From positions 3,904,302-3,968,301 of the forward strand of contig NZ_CP046103.1 in assembly GCF_009707325.1 (NCBI RefSeq): a stretch of 64,000 nucleotides of DNA. Direction: 5' to 3'. Under the pieces are notes generated by a model. The model did no database searches. It worked only from the letters and a program-made list of their open reading frames with translations, and was not told the DNA's origin. Below, piece by piece: positions 58,778 to 64,000 of this stretch. The DNA is from Pseudomonas sp. IB20 (GTDB lineage Bacteria > Pseudomonadota > Gammaproteobacteria > Pseudomonadales > Pseudomonadaceae). A program made the position numbers and the translations under genes. Numbering within the stretch: the first letter of the stretch is position 1; every line of letters begins with the position of its first letter.

Positions 58778-59101
58778 TTAGCTGACCAAACTGCGCAGCG
58801 CACTGATCTGCGGGATCTCCACTCGGCGCATATACACGCGCAACGGCTCGGTGATGTTGATGCGATCGTCGATGTTCTGGTCCAGCAGCAATTGCAGGCG
58901 TTCGCGCGATAAGGTCATCGCGTGGTCGGCGGCCGGCAGCCAGACAAATTCGGCGGTGGGGATGATGCCGTCATCGGCCACGTCCATGCCGAAGGAATCT
59001 TCGCTGAAACGTACGATGTACTGGCCAGTTTTGCGGTTCAGGCCGACAAACCCGTGGAGTTGGTCGGCGGCCTGGCAGATAAGCTCGGACGTGATGCGCA
59101 T
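58778..59101 (-). CDS. DUF2025 protein
   Basis: 107 residues from ATG 59101 (MRITSELICQAADQLHGFVGLNRKTGQYIVRFSEDSFGMDVADDGIIPTAEFVW); the longer upstream frame has no support. This is a small, highly conserved Pseudomonas family (DUF2025) of unknown function. A His/Asp/Arg-rich centre and the C-terminal INITEPLRVYMRR are conserved. No signal or membrane segment. It is convergent with the ABM gene and divergent from the phosphodiesterase gene. Confidence 0.88.
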   Translation of the reverse strand: MRITSELICQAADQLHGFVGLNRKTGQYIVRFSEDSFGMDVADDGIIPTAEFVWLPAADHAMTLSRERLQLLLDQNIDDRINITEPLRVYMRRVEIPQISALRSLVS

Positions 59102-59332
59102 GGTAAACCTCACTGAAAAGTCCCACAGGGACTGGAAAGATGGTTTACACGCGTGGCAGAAATCACTGCCCTCTAACGGGGCAATTCGGCCAAGAATACT
59201 GCAATGCAGCACAAAAAAACCCAGAAAAATGGCCCGCGCGCACGTTAATGTCGGTTTGGTGATAGCGCCTTTCGCAATCAATTGTTAAAAAGGATGCCTT
59301 CTCAAAGTTACCTCCACGAAAGGACTTCGCTT

Positions 59333-60460
59333 ATGCCTGTCACGTTTTCCAAGAGCGCCCTGCTGCTCGCGCTGATGCTCGGCCTTGGCCAAGCGCAGGC
59401 TGGCGACCCGATCAGCCCGGCTGAATTGTCGACAAACGAAGGCATTCCGTACCCGGCCGTCATCGCCCACCGCGGCGCTTCCTACGACGCCCCCGAATCC
59501 ACCGCCGCTTCCTACAAGCTCGCACGCGACCTGGGTGCCGACTACCTGGAAATGGACCTGCAGCGCAGCAAGGACGGCGTGCTGTTCGCCCTGCACGACA
59601 ACAACCTGCAGCGCACCACCGACGTGGCCACCAAGTTCCCGGAGCGCAAAGACGCCCCGGCCAACGAATTCACCTGGGCTGAATTGCGCACCCTGGACGC
59701 CGGCAGCTGGTTCAACACTGCCTACCCAGACCGCGCGCGCCCTGCTTTCGTCGGCCTGAAAATCCAGAGCCTGGACGAAATCATCAAGATCGCCGAAGGC
59801 AACCCGCAGCACAAACCCGGCCTGTACATCGAGACTAAAGAGCCCAAACAGTTTCCGGGCATCGAAGCCGACCTGAAAAACAAGCTGTTGGACAAAGGCT
59901 GGTTGAGCTCCGCCGGTTCCAAGCTGGGCAAGAGCAACACCGGCGTTGGCCAGGGCAAGGGCCGCGTCGTGCTGCAAACGTTTGAGAAAGACAGCTTGAG
60001 AGAGCTGCAAAAAGAAATGCCCAACACCCCGAAAATCCTGCTGTTGTGGGTCGGCCCAGGCAGCATCGAACCGAAGTCCGCGCAGACCTTCGCCGAGTCC
60101 GGCGAGCCGACCAAGGCCGCCTACTACGCCAAGCAAGAGCCGAAAGACGCCGCCGAGTTCGAAAAATGGGTCGACGAAGCCAAGAGCCTCGGCGCCATCG
60201 GCACTGGCCCATCGGCCGAGCTGACCAACCATGGCGACCAGAGCTACACCGACCTGGTGAAGCCTGAGATGAACAAGCTGACCCACGACAAAGGCCTGCT
60301 GGTGCACGTCTATACCGTCGATGAGCCGGTGGACTTCGAGAAAGTGATGAAAGCCGGCGTCGATGGCATCTTCACTAACCGCGCCGCCGAGCTGCTGAAG
60401 TTCTACAAGCGCTGGCCGTCGTCGAGTGTGCAGGACCTGCTCAAGGACAACGGCTACTGA
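59333..60460 (+). CDS. glpQ: Periplasmic glycerophosphodiester phosphodiesterase
   Basis: Releases glycerol-3-phosphate from deacylated phospholipids. The start at 59333 (MPVTFSKSALLLALMLGLGQAQA) begins a signal peptide cleaved near AQA|GDP; 375 residues. GDPD motif IAHRGASYDAPESTAASYKLARDLGADYLEMDLQRSKDGVLFALHDNNLQRTTD holds the active-site His pair, Glu and Asp; LYIETKEPKQFPG and LLVHVYTVDEPVDFEKVMKAGVDGIFTN close the TIM barrel. A 50-residue insertion in the middle is common in Pseudomonas GlpQ. Confidence 0.94.
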   Translation: MPVTFSKSALLLALMLGLGQAQAGDPISPAELSTNEGIPYPAVIAHRGASYDAPESTAASYKLARDLGADYLEMDLQRSKDGVLFALHDNNLQRTTDVATKFPERKDAPANEFTWAELRTLDAGSWFNTAYPDRARPAFVGLKIQSLDEIIKIAEGNPQHKPGLYIETKEPKQFPGIEADLKNKLLDKGWLSSAGSKLGKSNTGVGQGKGRVVLQTFEKDSLRELQKEMPNTPKILLLWVGPGSIEPKSAQTFAESGEPTKAAYYAKQEPKDAAEFEKWVDEAKSLGAIGTGPSAELTNHGDQSYTDLVKPEMNKLTHDKGLLVHVYTVDEPVDFEKVMKAGVDGIFTNRAAELLKFYKRWPSSSVQDLLKDNGY

Positions 60461-60543
60461 GTGAAACCCGCGTGTAGGGTGAGTTAAGTTGCGCTGGTTA
60501 ACCTGAGCCCACTTAAACAGCTCACCGAAGAAGGACACACACC

Positions 60544-60849
60544 ATGAAAACCCTGACTGCTCTGTTCGCCGCTACCGCCCTGACCCTGACCGCCGGCCTG
60601 GCCCAGGCGGATGTTCGTCCGGATCACATTGAAGGCCTGCTCAAGTCCGGCGCCGTGATGCCTTTTGAGCAACTCAACACCAAAGCCGTCGCCACGCACC
60701 CTGGCGCCACCATCACCGACACCGAGCTGGACCACAAAAACGGTGTACTGGTTTACGAAGTTGACGTCACCGACACCGCTGGCAAACGCTTTGAAGTGAA
60801 GCTCGACGCCAAGACCGGCGCCGTGCTGGAAAACAAGCAAGACACCTGA
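60544..60849 (+). CDS. PepSY-domain periplasmic protein
   Basis: 101 residues: signal peptide MKTLTALFAATALTLTAGLAQA, then one PepSY domain (HIEGLLKSGAVMPFEQLNTKAVATHPGATITDTELDHKNGVLVYEVDVTDTAGKRFEVKLDAKTGAVLENK). PepSY proteins of this size often sit upstream of two-component genes; here only a kinase fragment remains behind it. Confidence 0.92.
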   Translation: MKTLTALFAATALTLTAGLAQADVRPDHIEGLLKSGAVMPFEQLNTKAVATHPGATITDTELDHKNGVLVYEVDVTDTAGKRFEVKLDAKTGAVLENKQDT

Positions 60850-60860
60850 GTTCCAGCGCC

Positions 60861-60899
60861 AAAAAAACCGCGCCACTGTTTAAGTGGCGCGGTTTTTTT
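60861..60899 (+). terminator. Terminator after the PepSY gene
   Basis: A 10-bp stem (CCGCGCCACT with AGTGGCGCGG) is flanked by A7 and T7, which pair further. Confidence 0.9.
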
Positions 60900-61034
60900 A
60901 TGCCTGCTCGAAACCAAACCGGCCTGGGGTTGTATATCGTCAAGCAGATCGCCCAGGCTCACGGGGGTGAACTGAGCGTGTCCACTGATGAGCAGCACGG
61001 CACCGTGTTCAGCTTCAGCCTGCCGATAGGCTGA
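60900..61034 (+). pseudogene. Histidine-kinase remnant (C-terminal ATPase end)
   Basis: A 44-residue frame reads NQTGLGLYIVKQIAQAHGGELSV...GTVFSFSLPIG, the last part of a HATPase_c domain with its G2 box GLGL. Everything upstream, including the His box, is missing; the fragment begins right at the terminator of the PepSY gene. It ends next to the convergent chemoreceptor stop. Confidence 0.78.
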
Positions 61035-62663
61035 TCAGGCGCCCAAACGCGCCGTCACTTCATTCAGCTCAGCCGACAAACCACGCAGGTTCTGGCTCGC
61101 CGCTTCAGTGCGCTGCACGTTGTCCATGTTCGCCGTGGCCACCGTGGTGATCTGGGTAATATTGCGCGAGATATCCTCGGCCACCGAGGTCTGCTCTTCC
61201 GCGGCCGTGGCGATCTGGCGATTCATGTCACGGATCGCCTCCACGGCCTGGGTGATGTGATTAAGCATGGCACCGGCCTGGGAAACTTTTTCCACGCTGT
61301 CATCACTGCAGGACTGGCCGCTGACAATCGCCTCGGCCGCATCCACCGCACCGGTTTGCACCGCGTGAATAATCTGGTTGATCTCGATGATCGACGCCGC
61401 CGTGCGTTGCGCCAGGCTGCGCACTTCATCGGCCACCACCGCAAAACCACGGCCCGCCTCACCCGCCCGCGCCGCTTCAATCGCGGCGTTGAGCGCGAGC
61501 AGGTTGGTCTGTTCGGCGATCCCACGGATCACCTCGAGCACCTTGCCGATGCGCACGCTGTCGGTTTCCAGGCGGCGGATGATGGTGCCGGTGTTGAGGA
61601 TTTCATTGCGCATCTGGCCGATGGTGGCGATGGTGACCTTCATCACTTCCCCGCCTTCGCGGGCCGAATGATCCGCCTCGTCGGCGGCGCGCGAGGCACT
61701 GGCGGCGTGGCGGGCAACTTCTTGGGCAGTGGCGGACATCTCGGTCATGGCCGTGGCCACTTGGTCGGTGCGGTTGAATTGTTCGTGGGTGCCGTTTGCC
61801 ATCTGCCCGGCAATCGAACTCAACTCGCCGCTGGCGCTGACCAGTTCGGTGGCGCTGCGCTGCAAGCGGCTGAAGGTTTCGGCGAGGAAGTCACGCAAGG
61901 TATTGGCGACGGCCGCCAAGTGGCCCAGTTCATCCTGGCGGCGACTGGCGACGCGTTCGGCAAACCGGCCGTGACTCAGTTGCGTCACGTAGTCGATCAA
62001 GCCACGAATCGGCAGGATCAGGTTGCGGTTGATCAGCCACAAGCTGAACAGGCCGATCAACACACCCGACAGCAACATGATTGCCAACCCCACCATGACC
62101 GTGCGCTCGGCATAGGCGCTGATGGCTTGGGATTGCTGGCTGCCCTGCGCGCGCAAGTCACTGACCAGCGCGCTCATCTGGTCGCTGGTGGCGCGGTCCA
62201 CACCTTTGACGGCGGTGTCGCCGACAGTCGGGTCGCCACCCGCCGCTACGTAGGCATCGCGCCCCTTTTGGTAAGCCACACCCAACTGCAGGTGTTCCTG
62301 GCGCAGGCTATCAATGCGCCGGCTCAGGCTTGGGTCGTCCTGGGTCTGGGTGACCAACCGAGTGAGGATGCCCTGCACATCGCGTTGCCGGTCCTGGAAC
62401 TGGCCCCAGTATTTCTCCATGTCCTGGGGCTGTTTGCCGCGTAGCAGGACGTTTTTCCACTCCTGCACTTGTACCTTGAATTGCAGGTTGGCTTCATCAA
62501 TCAGTTGAGACGTGAGCAAGGGCCCTTCGATCAAACTGCGATAACTTTGCACGCCGTTAGAGAGGAAGTTGAAACAGGCCAGGGCGATCAACAAGATCGC
62601 AAGCAGACTGCCACCGAGCAGCGACAAAATTTGTGCTCTCAAGGAAGTACGCAAAATGTTCAT
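61035..62663 (-). CDS. Methyl-accepting chemotaxis protein (transmembrane)
   Basis: 542 residues from ATG 62663 (MNILRTSLRAQILSLLGGSLLAILLIALACFNFLSNGV); the frame upstream has no support. One membrane helix (about 15-35), a helical periplasmic domain with repeated Gln-rich segments (about 36-185), a second helix (MVGLAIMLLSGVLIGLFSLWLI), HAMP, and the signalling domain with GIAEQTNLLALNAAIEAARAGEAGRGFAVVADEVRSLAQRTAASIIEI. It lacks a C-terminal CheR/CheB pentapeptide. A weaker sigma-28 promoter match lies upstream. Confidence 0.93.
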   Translation of the reverse strand: MNILRTSLRAQILSLLGGSLLAILLIALACFNFLSNGVQSYRSLIEGPLLTSQLIDEANLQFKVQVQEWKNVLLRGKQPQDMEKYWGQFQDRQRDVQGILTRLVTQTQDDPSLSRRIDSLRQEHLQLGVAYQKGRDAYVAAGGDPTVGDTAVKGVDRATSDQMSALVSDLRAQGSQQSQAISAYAERTVMVGLAIMLLSGVLIGLFSLWLINRNLILPIRGLIDYVTQLSHGRFAERVASRRQDELGHLAAVANTLRDFLAETFSRLQRSATELVSASGELSSIAGQMANGTHEQFNRTDQVATAMTEMSATAQEVARHAASASRAADEADHSAREGGEVMKVTIATIGQMRNEILNTGTIIRRLETDSVRIGKVLEVIRGIAEQTNLLALNAAIEAARAGEAGRGFAVVADEVRSLAQRTAASIIEINQIIHAVQTGAVDAAEAIVSGQSCSDDSVEKVSQAGAMLNHITQAVEAIRDMNRQIATAAEEQTSVAEDISRNITQITTVATANMDNVQRTEAASQNLRGLSAELNEVTARLGA

Positions 62664-62755
62664 GGGGAAAGCCTCAAAACAAGGAAAAAGGTGCAAGCAC
62701 GCCATAACATCCCTGTCATCAAGGCTCAGCCCATTCGCAGCGGGCCTTGTGCTTG

Positions 62756-62782
62756 GAGTCGGCCGTGCTAGAGGCTTCTTTA
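62756..62782 (-). promoter_or_regulatory. Possible FliA promoter for the chemoreceptor
   Basis: On the minus strand TAAAGAAG, 11 bases, GCCGACTC. The TAAAG and GCCGA cores and the 11-base spacer fit sigma-28, the rest does not. Confidence 0.45.
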
Positions 62783-62923
62783 AGGATTCCAGACCGACGG
62801 TCAATAAAATGTCATCTCCAGGAAATACATCATAACCCGTCACAAAATTGTCAAATTACCTTGCAATGATTCGCCCACGCGAACCTGTGAAACGTCCTAC
62901 AGGCGCTTTCTCTGCGAGCCTCC

Positions 62924-63946
62924 ATGAACCACAGCATCGACCACGGCCACCAGGATCCCGATCTGTTTGGCCTGCTTTACGGTTTCCGTTTTCGCCCTGG
63001 AGAAAAAGGCGAGCAGATTGATTCAGCCACCGCGCTGGCGGCTTTGCAGGCACCACAAGACCCGGAAGAATTCCTTTGGCTGCACCTGAACCTGGCTCAC
63101 GCCGCGTGCGAGCGCTGGATGCAGACGCACCTGTCGTTGCCGGATGAGTTTTTTGAAGCGCTGCACGAAGGCTCACGCTCCACGCGTATCGAACACGTCG
63201 ACTCGGCCTTGCTGGCGGTGGTCAACGACGTGGTGTTCAACTTCAGCAGCATGGTTTCCTCGGATATTTCCACGCTGTGGGTGTGCGCCCGCAGCCGCTT
63301 GCTGGTGAGTGCGCGCCTGCAACCGTTGCACTCGGTGGACAAATTGCGCTCGTCGGTGAAGGCCGGTGAACGCTTTCGCTCGCCACTGGAACTGCTGGTG
63401 CATTTGTTGCGCGACCAAGGCGAAGTGCTGACGCAGATCGTGCGTAAGACCAGCCTCAGCGTCGACCATATCGAAGACCAGTTGCTGTCTTCGCGCCTGT
63501 CCACCAACCGCGCCGAACTGGGTGCCGCGCGCCGAGTGCTGGTGCGCCTGCAACGCCTGCTGGCGCTGGAACCGGGCTCGTTGCTGCGCCTGCTCAATCG
63601 CCCGCCGCAGTGGCTGCAAAAAGAAGACGTGAAGGAGTTGCGCAAATCCACCGAGGAGTTTGCGCTGATCATCAACGACCTGACGGCCCTGGGTGAGCGC
63701 ATCAAGTTGTTGCAGGAAGAGATCGCCGCCAACCTCAACGAGCAAAGCAACCGCACGCTGTTCACCCTCACGGTGGTGACGGTACTGGCATTGCCGATCA
63801 ATATCATTGCCGGTTTTTTCGGCATGAACGTGGGAGGTGTGCCGCTCTCGACTGACCCGGAGGGGTTTTGGATTCTGGTGGCGTTGGTGGCGACATTTAC
63901 CTTGATTGCCGGGCGCTGGGCGTTTCGCAAACGCAAAGATTACTGA
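62924..63946 (+). CDS. zntB: Zinc transporter ZntB (CorA family)
   Basis: Inner-membrane CorA-type protein that moves Zn2+ across the membrane. 340 residues: cytoplasmic alpha/beta domain (FRFRPGEKGEQIDSATALAALQAPQDPEEFLWLHLNLAHAACERWM), long helix, then two membrane helices (LFTLTVVTVLALPINIIAGFFGMNVGGVPL, GFWILVALVATFTLIAGRWAF) with the GMN signature and the short conserved end RKRKDY. Single gene, plus strand. Confidence 0.92.
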   Translation: MNHSIDHGHQDPDLFGLLYGFRFRPGEKGEQIDSATALAALQAPQDPEEFLWLHLNLAHAACERWMQTHLSLPDEFFEALHEGSRSTRIEHVDSALLAVVNDVVFNFSSMVSSDISTLWVCARSRLLVSARLQPLHSVDKLRSSVKAGERFRSPLELLVHLLRDQGEVLTQIVRKTSLSVDHIEDQLLSSRLSTNRAELGAARRVLVRLQRLLALEPGSLLRLLNRPPQWLQKEDVKELRKSTEEFALIINDLTALGERIKLLQEEIAANLNEQSNRTLFTLTVVTVLALPINIIAGFFGMNVGGVPLSTDPEGFWILVALVATFTLIAGRWAFRKRKDY

Positions 63947-63965
63947 CCTTGGAATGCAATCAAAC

Positions 63966-64000
63966 TGTGGGAGCTGGCTTGTGGAGCGTCAGTCAAGGTG
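63966..64000. repeat. REP arm at the window edge
   Basis: CTGTGGGAGCTGGCTTGTGG is the first arm of the REP family; the rest lies outside the window. Confidence 0.7.

Noticed and set aside
61257..62444. 395-codon plus-strand frame
   Set aside because: Antisense to the chemoreceptor gene.

Overview
The window is chromosomal DNA from a Pseudomonas of the fluorescens group. The evidence is the gene content and order (aotJQMOP-argR, aruC-aruF-aruG-astD-astB-astE, alaS-lysC-csrA with tRNA-Ser and two tRNA-Arg, amrZ, cheV/cheR beside flgBCDE, flgA-flgM-flgN-flgZ), high G+C, and many REP-type palindromes around the core GTGGGAGCTGGCTTGCCTGC, which are typical of this group.

Layout. 1-1.6 kb: 3' part of nrdA. 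2-10.3 kb: flagellar and chemotaxis block. flgBCDE lies behind a sigma-54 promoter, cheR and cheV follow, then divergent flgA (sigma-54), flgM (sigma-28 promoter), flgN and the c-di-GMP receptor flgZ. A lectin-like gene between flgB and cheR carries a frameshift. 10.3-16.1 kb: an MFS transporter, a tRNA-Arg(CCU) with a damaged-looking T arm, two tiny membrane proteins behind a sigma-54 promoter with two palindromic upstream sites, amrZ, mgtE, three tRNAs and csrA. 16.2-22.4 kb: lysC, alaS, ltaE, and an FMN riboswitch controlling a type-II lumazine synthase. 22.5-41.2 kb: the arginine region. It holds the arginine succinyltransferase (AST) catabolic operon, its AraC-type regulator ArgR and the Aot arginine/ornithine ABC importer. 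A 1681-residue toxin-like protein (DUF6543-like N-terminus, two leucine-rich-repeat blocks) sits between argR and aruC, divergent from aruC across two ArgR-box matches. 41.8-46.3 kb: acsA, a DUF2790 secreted protein and nrdB. 46.6-51 kb: accessory island with a BRO-N antirepressor-like protein, an HNH nuclease, a HAD phosphatase, repeat duplications, a LysR remnant, a CoiA-like zinc protein and an XRE regulator with a LexA box. 51.4-64 kb: metallo-beta-lactamase/TetR pair, MASE2-GGDEF cyclase, BdlA-like PAS chemoreceptor, DUF1003, LysR, amidotransferase-like protein and monooxygenase, DUF2025, glycerophosphodiesterase, PepSY protein, histidine-kinase remnant, methyl-accepting chemotaxis protein and ZntB.

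How it works together. Arginine enters through AotJQMP, ArgR senses it and turns on import and the AST pathway, which ends in glutamate and succinate. CsrA, AmrZ, FlgZ, the GGDEF cyclase and the BdlA-like receptor all bear on the switch between motility and attachment. NrdA and NrdB, usually neighbours, are about 43 kb apart here.

The most unusual items are the toxin-like LRR protein in the arginine regulon, the sigma-54 micro-operon of membrane peptides at 12.2-12.8 kb, and the accessory island at 46-51 kb with its exact 172-bp tandem duplication. Start sites were chosen by reading alone; no database search was run.
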